Shown piece by piece: positions 1-9,805 of a stretch of DNA of 64,000 bases. The notes under the pieces are model-generated. The model saw nothing but the letters and a program-made list of their open reading frames with translations. It searched no databases and had not been told where the DNA came from. Position 1 is the stretch's first letter. Each line of letters opens with the position of its first letter. This DNA comes from Mesorhizobium sp. YM1C-6-2 (GTDB taxonomy: Bacteria > Pseudomonadota > Alphaproteobacteria > Rhizobiales > Rhizobiaceae): assembly GCF_003666685.1 (NCBI RefSeq), contig NZ_RCIZ01000005.1, positions 310,001 to 374,000 of the forward strand. The letters run 5' to 3'. The translations under genes and the position numbers were made by a program.

Positions 1-945
1 CTGGCCCGAACCGCCGGTGATCGGCTCGCGGATGACCGGCGCCGAGAGCACCTTGCCGTCGAGCACGATGGCGAAGGGCCGGCCGACATTGGCGCTGGTG
101 ATCTCTGCGAATTTCCGGGCGCCGATGCTGTCGAAGCGGAAGGTGACCAGGGGCTCATGCGTGCGCTGGTCAAAGCTGGCGCGCGCGTCCGTCAGATGCT
201 CACCGTCGAGCGCGACGCGGTCCTCGACCGGATATTGGGCGCCGGACTTGGCGTCGGGCAGCATGGTGACGCCGACCGGCAGCGGCTCTCCATTGGCAGT
301 GTTCGCCAGGAGATGGAAGGTCATCTTGGCCGTCGAGCCGAGCAGCTGGCGCAGCCGCGTCGGATCCTGGAGGCCCGGAAGCTGCACGAGCATGCGGTTC
401 GAGCCGACGCGCTGGATGGTCGGCTCGGCGACGCCCACCTGGTCGACGCGCTGGCGGACGATCTCGAGGCTCTGCTGCAAGGCGGCGTTAAGCCGGTCGT
501 TGATGCCGGCATCAGTCAGCGCGACCTTGATCAGCTTGCCTTCGGTGGTGACGTCGAGGTCCTTCTGGCCGGTGATGCCGATCTGCGTCGCCATGGCGCC
601 GATCACTTCCTGCGCCTTCGCGAGCTGGTCCGGATTGTCGATTGTCACCGTGATGACGCCGGACGAGATGCGCGCCGAGCGCGAATCGATGCGCTCCTTG
701 CGTAGCGTGTTGCGCATGTCGTCGAGCAGCGAGCGCAGCCGGTCGGTCTTCAGCGCGGCGGCGTCGACCTCGAGCACCAGGTGCGAACCGCCCTGCAGAT
801 CGAGGCCTAGGGTGATCTGCTGTTTGGGAACCCAGCTCGGCAAGGCCGCAAGCTGCTGGGGGGTGAACATGTTGGGAAGCGCGGCGAGGACGCCGGCGAG
901 TATGAGGATGACGTAAGTCACCACGACCCATCTTGGGGTGCGCAT
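1..945 (-). CDS. secD: Protein translocase subunit SecD, N-terminal part (runs off the left edge)
   Basis: SecD (or the SecD half of a SecDF fusion) uses the proton gradient to help the SecYEG channel release exported proteins. The reading frame is open from an ATG at 945 to the window edge and gives 315 residues. A membrane segment spans about residues 7-27. The SecD hallmark LGLDLQGGSHLVLEVD lies at about 46-61. The rest is the periplasmic P1 region, ending just after a VIREPITGGSG stretch. The fused or separate state cannot be judged because the C-terminal membrane domain is outside. The usual upstream partner yajC is not seen directly ahead; a small secreted protein lies there instead. 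Confidence 0.93.
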   Translation of the reverse strand, partial: MRTPRWVVVTYVILILAGVLAALPNMFTPQQLAALPSWVPKQQITLGLDLQGGSHLVLEVDAAALKTDRLRSLLDDMRNTLRKERIDSRSARISSGVITVTIDNPDQLAKAQEVIGAMATQIGITGQKDLDVTTEGKLIKVALTDAGINDRLNAALQQSLEIVRQRVDQVGVAEPTIQRVGSNRMLVQLPGLQDPTRLRQLLGSTAKMTFHLLANTANGEPLPVGVTMLPDAKSGAQYPVEDRVALDGEHLTDARASFDQRTHEPLVTFRFDSIGARKFAEITSANVGRPFAIVLDGKVLSAPVIREPITGGSGQ

Positions 946-1040
946 GTCGGTTGATCCTGTCGGTGGACCATCGCCGGCGCCATGCGCGCGGTCGAAGCCC
1001 TAAATCGAAGATGCAGCCACGGCGGGCCGCGGTTCAGCGA

Positions 1041-1394
1041 TCAGGATCCGGCAGGGGGAGCGCGGGCATCGAAGGGCGATGCCGCGATGGAGACAGAGGA
1101 GACGGCTACCGGCAGCGCCTGGTCGGCGCCGGCCGCGACATCGGCCAGCTCAAAGCCTTTCGCGGGAACGAAGGCTTTCGACTTGCCGCCGTCCCAGGAT
1201 GCAGCCTTGAGGTCGCGGGCTTCGCCGGCGAGCATCTGCTGCTTCGAGACGAACGGGGCACGGCGGTGGCCGCCGGCGCCGAGATCGGTCGGCGCGGACT
1301 GCGACGTGGCCGGGGCCGACCCAACCTGCTGGGCGGGCGGCCCGTAGCCGCCGGCGAGCATGACGGCAAGCAACAGGAAAAACGCCGACAGCAT
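1041..1394 (-). CDS. Small predicted secreted or membrane-anchored protein, function unknown
   Basis: The 117-residue frame starts at an ATG at 1394, chosen because an AAGGA ribosome site sits eight bases upstream; an in-frame ATG at 1433 lacks one. The first 15 residues (MLSAFFLLLAVMLAG) form a hydrophobic signal or anchor. The remainder is rich in Ala, Ser and Pro with no recognised domain. It lies 95 bases upstream of secD on the same strand, where yajC is often found, but it has no YajC features. It may be lineage-specific. Confidence 0.5.
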   Translation of the reverse strand: MLSAFFLLLAVMLAGGYGPPAQQVGSAPATSQSAPTDLGAGGHRRAPFVSKQQMLAGEARDLKAASWDGGKSKAFVPAKGFELADVAAGADQALPVAVSSVSIAASPFDARAPPAGS

Positions 1395-1956
1395 GTCGGT
1401 CGTCCTTCCGAGATGTGCATTGAGCCGCGTCATGGTCCGGCCGGTAAGTCCTGCGGGCGATCGCCTGCATATAGTGCGGAATTGAGGCAATGGATAGTCA
1501 GCGGCGTCATTCGCCCCGTGGGCGGGCGCGTAAGGACGCGTGAGGGATTGCGCCGCCCTCGCCTTCCGCCGGGCCTTGGATGACGGACAGATGGAGGGCA
1601 CGCGGGCGGGCCGCCCTTGCCCGATTCTGCGATTCTCTCCCTGCAAGCCAGGAATCGACGGGAGGCCGGTTTTTGCAAAATCCTCCCCATTATCCACATA
1701 GCCGGCACACAACATGTTGGGGTCGTAAAAGTTACAAAAACGAATCCTTGACGGCTCGAAACGAGTCGCCTCTTATTGGTCATGCGCTCCGGTTTCGAGC
1801 GTGGCCGGAAGAAGTCCGCGCCAGTAATAAGTTTCCAGATTTTTGCGAGGTTTTCAGTGGCTCGTTCCGGCCTCCGGAGCGGCTCCCTGACCTTGGATTT
1901 GCGTGCGTCGGGGGACGGAAAAGGGGAATTGCCGGACTGGAATAAATTGCCTGTTA
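1395..1956. other. Gene-poor stretch upstream of the nrdJ control region
   Basis: About 560 bases with no frame that has a convincing start, ribosome site and codon pattern. The only recognisable element is a perfect 9-base DnaA box, TTATCCACA, at 1690-1698. The DNA is more AT-rich around 1660-1780 than its surroundings. Confidence 0.5.
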
Positions 1957-2003
1957 ACACTATATTTAGCGTTTGCAGGCATACTCGACACTAGATAATG
2001 TGA
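1957..2003 (+). promoter_or_regulatory. Two NrdR boxes overlapping a probable nrdJ promoter
   Basis: Box 1 (ACACTATATTTAGCGT, 1957-1972) and box 2 (ACACTAGATAATGTGA, 1988-2003) both match the NrdR consensus ACACwATATATwGTGT with a few differences. Their starts are 31 bases apart, three helical turns, which is the standard NrdR spacing. A possible promoter (TTGCAG at 1973-1978 and GATAAT at 1994-1999) is overlapped by box 2, which fits repression by the ATP/dATP-sensing regulator NrdR. The exact -35/-10 assignment is inference. Confidence 0.8.
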
Positions 2004-2138
2004 TGTTCCCCTGAATGGGGAATCGACCAAAGTTTCAAATTGAGGGACCCTCGCGGGTTCGTCGGCAGGCCGGGAAATCAAGGCTCCGCAGGGAGCCTCG
2101 GGGACAAGGCGGCGGACGGGTCGGCGAGGCACGAGGAA

Positions 2139-2160
2139 GCCGCAGTCATGCGACTGCGGC
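2139..2160 (+). other. Perfect hairpin in the nrdJ leader
   Basis: A 9-base-pair perfect stem (GCCGCAGTC / GACTGCGGC) around an ATGC loop lies about 80 bases before the nrdJ start. There is no following T-run, so it is not a classical terminator. The leader downstream of the presumed promoter is about 230 bases, long enough for RNA-level control, but no known riboswitch class was recognised. Confidence 0.45.
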
Positions 2161-2238
2161 AATGGCGGACATGCGTCTTCGCGGGTTGACGGGAAAGCCC
2201 GATCGGCAGACGCTACATGTAGATAAAGGACCGGGACC

Positions 2239-5200
2239 ATGCATATCCAGCGGCGCTTCACCAAGGCAGGACAATCCGCCTATTCGGAGATCGAATTCCG
2301 CAAGGCGCTTTCGGAGATCAAGAACCCGGACGGGTCGGTCGTGTTCCGCCTCGACGACATCGACGTGCCGGCGCAGTTCTCCCAGGTCGCCGCCGACATC
2401 CTCGCCCAGAAATATTTCCGCAAGGCCGGCGTGCCGGCGCGGCTGAAGAAGGTCGAGGAGAACAACGTTCCCTCCTTCCTGTGGCGCTCCGTTCCCGACG
2501 AGGCCGCCCTTGCCGAACTGCCCGAGGCCGAGCGCTATGGTTCCGAGCGCGACGCCCGCCAGGTCTTCACCCGTCTCGCCGGCACCTGGACCTACTGGGG
2601 CTGGAAGGGCGGCTACTTCAAGTCGGAGGCGGACGCGCAGTCCTTCATGGACGAGCTCTGCTACATGCTGGCCACCCAGCGCGTCGCCCCGAACTCGCCG
2701 CAGTGGTTCAACACCGGCCTGCACTGGGCCTACGGCATCGACGGCCCCGGCCAGGGCCATTTCTACGTCGACCCCTTCACCGGCAAGCTGACCAAGTCGA
2801 AGTCGGCCTATGAGCATCCGCAGCCGCATGCCTGCTTCATCCAGGGCGTGCAGGACGACCTCGTCAATGACGGCGGCATCATGGACCTGTGGGTGCGCGA
2901 GGCGCGCCTGTTCAAATACGGTTCGGGCACCGGCTCCAACTTCTCCATGCTGCGCGGCGAAGGCGAAAAGCTGTCTGGCGGCGGCCGCTCGTCCGGCCTG
3001 ATGTCCTTCCTGAAGATCGGCGACCGCGCCGCCGGCGCCATCAAGTCGGGCGGCACCACGCGCCGCGCCGCCAAGATGGTCATCGTCGACGCCGACCACC
3101 CCGACATCGAGGCCTTCATCGACTGGAAGGTCAACGAGGAGCAGAAGGTCGCCTCGCTGGTCACCGGTTCCAAGATCGTCAAGCAGCACCTGGCGAAGAT
3201 CATGTCCGCCTGCGTCAACTGCGAGGCCGACAATGGCGACTGCTTCGACCCCAACAAGAACCCGGCGCTGAAGCGCGAGGTGCGCGCCGCCAAGAAGAAC
3301 GCGGTGCCGGAGAACTACATCAAGCGCGTCATCCAGTTCGCGCGCCAGGGCTACACCTCGGTCGACTTCAAGACCTACGACACCGACTGGGATTCGGACG
3401 CCTACCTCACCGTCTCCGGCCAGAACTCCAACAACTCGATCTCGCTGAAGGATAACTTCCTGCGCGCGGTCGAGACGGATGGGGACTGGGCGCTCACCGC
3501 CCGCAAGGACGGCAAGGTGATGAAGACGCTGAAGGCGCGCGAGCTCTGGGAGAAGATCGGCTACGCCGCCTGGGCGTCGGCCGACCCGGGCCTGCACTTC
3601 AACACCACGATGAACGACTGGCACACCTCGCCGGCCGGCGGCCCGATCCGGGGATCCAACCCGTGCTCGGAATACATGTTCCTCGACGACACGGCCTGCA
3701 ACCTGGCGTCGATCAACCTTTTGCCCTACCGCAACGCCGACGGCACCATCGACATCGCCGCCTACGAGCACACCGTGCGCCTGTGGACCATGGTGCTCGA
3801 GATTTCGGTCATGATGGCGCAGTTCCCCTCCAAGGAGATCGCAAAACTCTCCTACGAGTACCGTACGCTCGGCCTCGGCTACGCCAATATCGGCGGCCTC
3901 TTGATGACCTCCGGCATCCCCTACGATTCCGACGAGGGCCGCGCCATCGGCGCCGCGCTCACCGCGATCATGACCGGCATCGCCTATGCGACGTCGGCCG
4001 AGATGGCCGCCGAGCTCGGCGCCTTCCCGGACTATGACCGCAACGCCAACCACATGCTGCGCGTCATGCGCAACCACCGCCGCGCCGCCTATGGCGACAA
4101 GGACGGCTACGAGAAGCTGGCGGTGGCGCCGGTGCCGCTCGTCCACGCCGACCTCAAGCAGGCCGAGCTCGGCGAGCACGCCAAGGCCGCCTGGGACCGC
4201 GCCATCGAGCTCGGCGAGGAGCACGGCTACCGCAACGCTCAGGCGACGGTGATCGCGCCGACCGGCACGATCGGCCTGGTCATGGACTGCGACACGACCG
4301 GCATCGAGCCCGACTTCGCGCTGGTCAAGTTCAAGAAGCTCGCCGGCGGCGGCTACTTCAAGATCATCAACCGCGCCGTGCCCGAGGCGCTGCGCACGCT
4401 CGGCTATTCCGAGGCCGACATCGCCGAGATCGAGGCCTACGCCGTCGGCCACGGCAACCTCAACCAGGCGCCCGGCATCAATCCCGGCGCGCTGAAGGCG
4501 AAGGGCTTCACCGACGAGAAGATCGCCGCCGTCAACGCGGCGCTTGCCTCGGCCTTCGACATAAAATTCGTCTTCAACCAGTGGACGCTCGGCGCCGACT
4601 GGGTGAAGGAGACGTTCGGCTTCACCGACGAGCAGCTTTCGGACTTCTCCTTCGAGATGCTGCCGGCGCTCGGTTTCTCGAAGAAGGACATCGAGGCCGC
4701 CAACATCCATGTCTGCGGGGCGATGACGCTGGAAGGCGCGCCGCACCTGAAGGCCGAGCACCTGCCGGTGTTCGACTGCGCCAATCCCTGCGGCAAGATC
4801 GGCAAGCGCTATCTCTCGGTCGACAGCCACATCCGCATGATGGCGGCCGCCCAGCCCTTCATCTCGGGCGCCATTTCCAAGACGATCAACATGCCTAACG
4901 AGGCGACCGTCGAGGACTGCAAGAACGCCTATATGCTGTCCTGGAAGCTGGCGCTGAAGGCGAACGCCCTCTACCGCGACGGCTCGAAGCTGTCGCAGCC
5001 GCTCAACGCCTCGCTCATCGCCGACGAGGAGGACGACGAGGACGACGTGGTCGAGGCGCTGGTCGCCCAGCCCGCCGCCGCCCGCGCGACGCAGGTCACC
5101 GAAAAGATCGTCGAGCGCGTGGTCGAGCGGCTCTACCGCGAGCGCGAAAAGCTGCCGAACCGCCGCAAGGGCTACACCCAGAAGGCCGTCGTCGGCGGCC

Positions 5201-6033
5201 ACAAGGTCTACCTGCGCACCGGCGAGTTCGACGACGGCCGGCTCGGCGAGATCTTCATCGACATGCACAAGGAGGGCGCCGCCTTCCGCGCGATGATGAA
5301 CAACTTCGCCATCTCGATCTCGCTCGGCCTGCAATACGGCGTGCCGCTGGACGAGTATGTGGAAGCCTTCACCTTCACAAAATTCGAGCCGGCCGGCATG
5401 GTCGTCGGCAACGACGCCATCAAGAACGCGACCTCGATCCTCGACTACGTCTTCCGCGAGCTCGCCGTCTCCTATCTGGAGCGCCACGACCTCGCCCATG
5501 TCGACCAGTCGAATTTCGACAACACCGCGCTCGGCAAGGGCATCACTGAAGGCAAGGCGACGCCCTTCTCGAAGGGTCTCTATCGCGGCGTCTCGCCGGT
5601 GAAGCTGGTGTCGAAGCTCGGCCAGGCGGAGCCCAAGGGTTTTGGGGGTTCCTCCGGGACCACCACGCCGGCCCGCGCCGCGCCGACCGCCTTCTCCGGC
5701 TCGAACGTCCGCGCACTGCAGACGGCCGCGGTGCAGGCGGTGCGCCCCGACACCGACGGGTCGGTCGCCTTCAAGCGCGACTATGAGGAGCGGGCGAACG
5801 AGCTGGCCGAGGAGATCGCCGAGGAAGAGGCAGCCGCCTCCCCCGCGCTCTTCACCGACGCCGCCGCGCAGGAAGCCGCCGACGCCAAGGCGCTGGCCTC
5901 ACAGCGCCGCGCCCAGGCGGTGATGCAGGGCTACACCGGCAGCGAATGCTCCGAGTGCCACAACTTCACCATGGTGCGGAACGGCACCTGCGAGAAGTGC
6001 GACACCTGCGGCGCGACGAGCGGGTGCTCGTGA
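2239..6033 (+). CDS. nrdJ: Class II adenosylcobalamin-dependent ribonucleoside-diphosphate reductase
   Basis: NrdJ makes deoxyribonucleotides with a radical generated from coenzyme B12, so it needs no oxygen and no separate small subunit. The 1264-residue length fits the long rhizobial NrdJ family. The active-site segment [18 protein letters not shown] begins at residue 474. An acidic linker (DEEDDEDD) lies near 929. The C-terminus has Cys pairs at 1237/1240 and 1251/1254/1257 plus a final Cys at 1263, resembling the redox-active or zinc-ribbon tail that re-reduces the active site. The ATG is preceded by AAAGGA at a normal distance. NrdR boxes lie upstream and hairpins downstream, so the gene appears to be a single-gene unit. 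Confidence 0.97.
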   Translation: MHIQRRFTKAGQSAYSEIEFRKALSEIKNPDGSVVFRLDDIDVPAQFSQVAADILAQKYFRKAGVPARLKKVEENNVPSFLWRSVPDEAALAELPEAERYGSERDARQVFTRLAGTWTYWGWKGGYFKSEADAQSFMDELCYMLATQRVAPNSPQWFNTGLHWAYGIDGPGQGHFYVDPFTGKLTKSKSAYEHPQPHACFIQGVQDDLVNDGGIMDLWVREARLFKYGSGTGSNFSMLRGEGEKLSGGGRSSGLMSFLKIGDRAAGAIKSGGTTRRAAKMVIVDADHPDIEAFIDWKVNEEQKVASLVTGSKIVKQHLAKIMSACVNCEADNGDCFDPNKNPALKREVRAAKKNAVPENYIKRVIQFARQGYTSVDFKTYDTDWDSDAYLTVSGQNSNNSISLKDNFLRAVETDGDWALTARKDGKVMKTLKARELWEKIGYAAWASADPGLHFNTTMNDWHTSPAGGPIRGSNPCSEYMFLDDTACNLASINLLPYRNADGTIDIAAYEHTVRLWTMVLEISVMMAQFPSKEIAKLSYEYRTLGLGYANIGGLLMTSGIPYDSDEGRAIGAALTAIMTGIAYATSAEMAAELGAFPDYDRNANHMLRVMRNHRRAAYGDKDGYEKLAVAPVPLVHADLKQAELGEHAKAAWDRAIELGEEHGYRNAQATVIAPTGTIGLVMDCDTTGIEPDFALVKFKKLAGGGYFKIINRAVPEALRTLGYSEADIAEIEAYAVGHGNLNQAPGINPGALKAKGFTDEKIAAVNAALASAFDIKFVFNQWTLGADWVKETFGFTDEQLSDFSFEMLPALGFSKKDIEAANIHVCGAMTLEGAPHLKAEHLPVFDCANPCGKIGKRYLSVDSHIRMMAAAQPFISGAISKTINMPNEATVEDCKNAYMLSWKLALKANALYRDGSKLSQPLNASLIADEEDDEDDVVEALVAQPAAARATQVTEKIVERVVERLYREREKLPNRRKGYTQKAVVGGHKVYLRTGEFDDGRLGEIFIDMHKEGAAFRAMMNNFAISISLGLQYGVPLDEYVEAFTFTKFEPAGMVVGNDAIKNATSILDYVFRELAVSYLERHDLAHVDQSNFDNTALGKGITEGKATPFSKGLYRGVSPVKLVSKLGQAEPKGFGGSSGTTTPARAAPTAFSGSNVRALQTAAVQAVRPDTDGSVAFKRDYEERANELAEEIAEEEAAASPALFTDAAAQEAADAKALASQRRAQAVMQGYTGSECSECHNFTMVRNGTCEKCDTCGATSGCS

Positions 6034-6061
6034 AATCGCTGAAAGCTAAAACGTAACATCA

Positions 6062-6087
6062 TCGGCCCGGTCCTAGGATCGGGCCGA
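6062..6087. terminator. Hairpin just after nrdJ
   Basis: An 8-base-pair stem (TCGGCCCG / CGGGCCGA) closes around a partly palindromic 10-base loop 28 bases after the nrdJ stop codon. No T-run follows, so factor-independent termination here is possible but weak. Confidence 0.35.
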
Positions 6088-6147
6088 AACGGCGAAAGGA
6101 ACAAAACATGAAAACACATAAGGAGAGCTTTATGTGATCCATAAACA

Positions 6148-6177
6148 CCAAAGCCGACCCAAGCGGGTCGGCTTTGG
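6148..6177. terminator. Strong bidirectional hairpin, probable nrdJ terminator
   Basis: A perfect 13-base-pair stem (CCAAAGCCGACCC / GGGTCGGCTTTGG) with loop AAGC. The T-run is short and lies inside the stem. Its position between nrdJ and an unrelated AT-rich gene fits a terminator or insulator. Confidence 0.65.
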
Positions 6178-6295
6178 CTACCGCAAATCGGAGAACCGCT
6201 GCGGGGCGAAAGAGTGCGACACTCCTCCTGTGACAAGGCGACTATATGGGGAGTCGGACTATTGAGTCGAGGCGGAAGCGTAACAGGAGATGGTA

Positions 6296-6940
6296 ATGAC
6301 CACTTTTGGAACTTCCGCATACATGAAGTTGTTGGCGTTAAACCCACAACCACGAGAGACGGAAATCAGAAAGCGTTTTGCTGGTTCGAAACGGTCGTAC
6401 GATTTTCATAAAGCTATGCGCAAAATAGTCACGGAATACGTCAGCGGCAGAGTAGATTGGTCTGCCACTGAAGCTAGGCTCTTAGCGATAAAGAAGCCCG
6501 CAGAACGAACGTCCGCTATATCTGCAGCGCATGCTCTGATGAATTGGATCAATGGACGTCCGATAAAGCTTCTGCAGAAGGCTGACGTACAAGCAGCGAG
6601 TCCCAACGACATTTTTTCGGTAAGGTTTTCTCCCGATTTCGAAATTGAAATCGCCGGAAAACCAACGAGGATTCATATTTGGAATACGATTAGGCCACCA
6701 ATAGCGGCTAGGGAGTCTGTAGGAATGCTTGGACTCTTTGTGTCGGATGATGCTCCTCAATCCATGGGAGTTTTGTCACTACGAAGCGAGGAGCTATTCC
6801 TGCCTTCAAGCGCTGTGAGAGCACGCGAATTGGCGAAACTACTGGCGTTGGACATCGAAAAACGCATGTCGCGAATTGCCGCTGAGTCTGGAACACGCCC
6901 CTCGAAGGAGGATGGGAGCGAGAGGCGTCCAGAAATCTAA
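6296..6940 (+). CDS. Orphan AT-rich gene, 214-residue protein of unknown function
   Basis: The ATG at 6296 is preferred over one at 6290 because AGGAG (6285-6289) leaves a normal six-base gap only for the later start. The protein is soluble and mixed alpha/beta in appearance, with no signal peptide or membrane segment. It carries many Lys, Ile and Arg residues and ends in a charged tail. I do not recognise a family. Codon use is much less GC-biased than in flanking genes (many AAA, ATT, GAA and CGA codons). It sits alone between the nrdJ terminator and a repeat-rich spacer, which suggests horizontal acquisition. Confidence 0.7.
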   Translation: MTTFGTSAYMKLLALNPQPRETEIRKRFAGSKRSYDFHKAMRKIVTEYVSGRVDWSATEARLLAIKKPAERTSAISAAHALMNWINGRPIKLLQKADVQAASPNDIFSVRFSPDFEIEIAGKPTRIHIWNTIRPPIAARESVGMLGLFVSDDAPQSMGVLSLRSEELFLPSSAVRARELAKLLALDIEKRMSRIAAESGTRPSKEDGSERRPEI

Positions 6941-6947
6941 GCACACG

Positions 6948-7061
6948 ACCTTCCCTCCTCCTCACAGGGGAAGGGAAGGTGACCCCAGCCGAGCCACCGA
7001 GCCTGTGAAGGGGTGAGAGCCAGGTCGGATGAGGGGTGCTCGACGGAAGCGCCCTCACCTT
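6948..7061. repeat. Palindromic intergenic sequence, CCTTCCC...GGGAAGG type
   Basis: Directly after the orphan gene, the sequence contains facing CCTTCCCTCC and GGGAAGGGAAGG tracts and CCCTCACC-like ends. Similar short imperfect palindromes are common between genes in rhizobial genomes. No coding content is seen. Confidence 0.45.
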
Positions 7062-7251
7062 CGTCATCCTAGGGCGGAGCAAGGAGCGAAGCGACGCAGC
7101 GCAGACCCTAGGATCCATGCCGTTACATTTCGGCAGCGCTCCGGCGGTTCAGAACCGGCGCCCAGCCCTCGCCGCCGGCAGACACGATCAACGTCACGGC
7201 ATGGATCCTCGGGTCGCACTCCGCTTCGCTGCGTTTGCCCGAGGATGACGA
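7062..7251. repeat. Mirrored pair of dispersed intergenic repeat units
   Basis: A unit at 7062-7124 starts with CGTCATCCTAGG and ends with CCTAGGATCCATGCCG. A diverged copy in opposite orientation lies at 7194-7251 (CGGCATGGATCCTCGGG ... CCCGAGGATGACGA). About 70 bases separate them. Each unit also contains GCGAAGCG-type inner palindromes, so the element can fold into a large structure. A comparable mirrored pair occurs at 17726-17882. Confidence 0.7.
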
Positions 7252-7300
7252 AAGCGGGAGAGGTCGCCGCCAATCGCAGAGGCAGCGCCTGCAGGATCCC

Positions 7301-7588
7301 TCACCATCCTGTTCCCCGAAACAACTCGAACCACTCGGGATTCGTCTTCTCGATCAGCTCGATCTTCCACTGCCGCGGCCAGCGTTTCAGCGATTTTTCG
7401 CGCTGGATCGCGTCGCGGATGTCGAAATGCTCCTCGAACCACACGAGCCGCTGCACCCCGTAGCGTGAGGTGAACCGCGATCCAGTCCCGCTCTTATGCT
7501 CGAACATGCGGCGGCCAATGTCATTGGTGACACCGATGTAGATGGTGCCGCGCTTCTGGCTGGCGGTCATGTAGACGTAGCCGGTCAT
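7301..7588 (-). CDS. GIY-YIG nuclease-superfamily protein
   Basis: A 95-residue single-domain protein. The GIY-YIG core is visible as YVYMTAS (residues 4-10) and TIYIGVT (15-21), followed by the catalytic-type Arg of DIGRRMFEH and a Glu in the QREKSLK segment. Such small stand-alone proteins are common in bacteria. They are related to the UvrC N-terminal nuclease and to homing endonucleases, but their cellular role is mostly unknown. It stands alone beside dispersed repeats. Confidence 0.88.
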   Translation of the reverse strand: MTGYVYMTASQKRGTIYIGVTNDIGRRMFEHKSGTGSRFTSRYGVQRLVWFEEHFDIRDAIQREKSLKRWPRQWKIELIEKTNPEWFELFRGTGW

Positions 7589-7657
7589 TCCGAAAGGCTA
7601 GTGTCTAATAGTCGTGCTCGTAAATGCCCGATGCTTTGCAACCGGGCGCAACGACCC

Positions 7658-7837
7658 TCACCGCTCATCCAGGCGTTGCAGCGTAACCGACGAGGTGACG
7701 GTGCGGTCGACGGCGGCGAATTCGCCCATGGCGGGCGGCAGCGCGGTCATCGGGCGGGTGTGGGGGCTCGCCATCTCCAGCAGGCCGGTACTGACGGCGA
7801 AGACCACGACGGCGGCGACGGTCAGCATGGTGCGCAT
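7658..7837 (-). CDS. Small exported protein, 59 residues, function unknown
   Basis: The ATG at 7837 is preceded by GGAG with a seven-base gap. The first 20 residues (MRTMLTVAAVVVFAVSTGLL) form a signal peptide or anchor. The mature part is short and hydrophilic, with no Cys and no recognised motif. The frame continues upstream, but only this start has a ribosome site and a signal sequence. Confidence 0.5.
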   Translation of the reverse strand: MRTMLTVAAVVVFAVSTGLLEMASPHTRPMTALPPAMGEFAAVDRTVTSSVTLQRLDER

Positions 7838-8162
7838 CGAATTTCTCCGAATGTGACGCAACTGAAACGTACCAGCCGGAAATTGTTTCCCGCTTAACGA
7901 CAGTGGTTTCCGCTTTCTTGCCGTCGCCCACCTTTCGCGGGGCGGAATCCCACACAAAACGTCCTGTCCGGCGCGGCTTTGCCCCGCTTTCATCGGGAGA
8001 CGCCGCCGCGAAGCTCGCTTATTGCTCACGCCCTCCTCACGGGCAGCCGGCGGCGACATTAAGCCACAATTTAATCCCGGTGCTGACGCAGTGTTCACTG
8101 GAATTGCAAAGCCCGTGCCGTTAGGTATCTAGCGACGCAGCTTTCTTTGCCACGAGGGTACC
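7838..8162. other. Non-coding spacer upstream of catalase
   Basis: About 325 bases between the divergent small exported protein and catalase. No convincing gene was seen. It must hold the catalase promoter, but I could not assign a clear -35/-10 pair or an OxyR site by eye. Confidence 0.4.
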
Positions 8163-9653
8163 ATGTCAGACCAACACAACGTCCGATCCACCACCGGCTC
8201 CGGCGCGCCAGCGCCAAGCGACCGCAACTCGCTTTCCATCGGCCCGGACGGCCCCATCGTGCTCCACGACGTCCATTTCCTCGAGCAGATGGCGCATTTC
8301 AACCGCGAGAAGGTTCCGGAGCGCCAGCCGCATGCCAAGGGCGCCGGCGCGTTCGGCGTGTTCGAGACGACCGAGGACGTCTCGCGCTACACCAAGGCGG
8401 CACTGTTCCAGAAGGGCGCGTCCTCCGAGATGCTGGCCCGTTTCTCCACCGTCGCCGGCGAGATGGGCAGCCCCGACACCTGGCGCGACGTGCGCGGCTT
8501 CTCGCTGAAGTTCTACACCGACGAGGGCAATTACGACCTGGTCGGCAACAACACGCCGGTCTTCTTCGTCCGCGACCCGATGAAGTTCCCGCACTTCATC
8601 CGCAGCCAGAAGCGACTTCCCGATTCCGGCCTGCGCGACAACCACATGCAGTGGGATTTCTGGACCAACAACCCCGAGAGCGCGCACCAGGTGACCTATC
8701 TGATGGGCGTGCGCGGCCTGCCGCGCACCTGGCGCCACATGAACGGCTACGGCTCCCACACCTATATGTGGGTCAACGCCAAGGGCGAGCGGTTCTGGGT
8801 AAAATACCACTTCCACACCAACCAGGGCATGGAATTCTTCACCAATGAAGAGGCGGCGGCCGTGGCCGGCGCGGATGCCGATTTCCACCGCCGCGACCTG
8901 TTCGACGCGATCGCGCGCGGCGAGCATCCGAGCTGGGTGCTTTCGGTGCAGGTCATGCCCTATGCGGACGCCAAGACCTACCGCATCAACCCGTTCGACC
9001 TGACCAAGACCTGGCCGCATGCGGACTATCCGCTGATCAAGGTCGGCACGATGACGCTGAACCGCAATCCGGAGAATTTCTTCGCCCAGATCGAGCAGGC
9101 GGCGTTCTCGCCGGGCAACACGGTTCCCGGCATCGGCCTGTCGCCGGACAAGATGCTGCTCGGCCGCGCCTTCGCCTACAACGATGCGCAGCGCAACCGC
9201 ATCGGCACCAACTTCCACCAGTTGCCGGTGAACCAGCCCAAGGTGCCGGTGAACACCTACATGTTCGACGGCCACATGGCCTACCACCACTCGGGCAATG
9301 CCCCGGTCTATGCGCCCAACAGCGGCGATCGCACCTGGACGGACGAAACCGGCCCGGTGGCGGAAGGCTGGGAAGCCGATGGCGAGATGGTCCGCAGCGC
9401 CTACACGCTGCGCGGCAATGACGACGATTTCGGCCAGCCCGGCATCCTGGTGCGCGACGTGTTCAACGACGATCAGCGCGCCAAGCTGGTCGACCAGGTC
9501 GCCGGCAGCCTGCTCGGCGGCGTGCGCGAGCCGGTGCTGAGCCGCGCCTTCCAGTACTGGAAGAGCGTCGACGCCGACGTCGGCGCCCGCATCGAGCAGA
9601 AGGTGCGTCAGGGAAGCGCCTCCAAGCCCGCCGAAGGCATGGGCGAAGGCTGA
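8163..9653 (+). CDS. katA: Monofunctional heme catalase
   Basis: Converts hydrogen peroxide to water and oxygen. The length (496 residues) is that of small-subunit (clade 3-like) catalases. The distal signature [20 protein letters not shown] (about 46-65) contains the catalytic His57. The proximal heme signature [23 protein letters not shown] begins near 335 and carries the heme-ligand Tyr at about 339. There is no signal peptide, so it is cytoplasmic. It is a single-gene unit. Confidence 0.95.
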   Translation: MSDQHNVRSTTGSGAPAPSDRNSLSIGPDGPIVLHDVHFLEQMAHFNREKVPERQPHAKGAGAFGVFETTEDVSRYTKAALFQKGASSEMLARFSTVAGEMGSPDTWRDVRGFSLKFYTDEGNYDLVGNNTPVFFVRDPMKFPHFIRSQKRLPDSGLRDNHMQWDFWTNNPESAHQVTYLMGVRGLPRTWRHMNGYGSHTYMWVNAKGERFWVKYHFHTNQGMEFFTNEEAAAVAGADADFHRRDLFDAIARGEHPSWVLSVQVMPYADAKTYRINPFDLTKTWPHADYPLIKVGTMTLNRNPENFFAQIEQAAFSPGNTVPGIGLSPDKMLLGRAFAYNDAQRNRIGTNFHQLPVNQPKVPVNTYMFDGHMAYHHSGNAPVYAPNSGDRTWTDETGPVAEGWEADGEMVRSAYTLRGNDDDFGQPGILVRDVFNDDQRAKLVDQVAGSLLGGVREPVLSRAFQYWKSVDADVGARIEQKVRQGSASKPAEGMGEG

Positions 9654-9805
9654 ATAACGCCCGCGCGGCACCCGCTCTCCAGGCAGGCGCCGCGCGGTCG
9701 GAACCGTTTCGCCGCCGCGCTCTTGTATCGTCAGGCGCGGCGGCGCTTACCGGGCGGCGCGCCTTATCTTCTCCTTCGGAGGAGACGTCGAACAGGAACA
9801 CGCCC

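Noticed and set aside
2004-2238. Cobalamin riboswitch upstream of nrdJ
   Set aside because: The conserved B12-box sequence and the GGTG/GGGAA core layout are not present together; only simple hairpins are seen.
2146-5499. A 1117-codon minus-strand open frame opposite nrdJ
   Set aside because: It is a by-product of GC-rich codon bias antisense to a clear nrdJ; the peptide is a low-complexity mix of Val, Gly, Arg, His and Asp with no domain.
6108-6137. Nine-codon frame MKTHKESFM after nrdJ with an upstream AAAGGA
   Set aside because: Too short to support, lies between two hairpins, and no conservation evidence is available.
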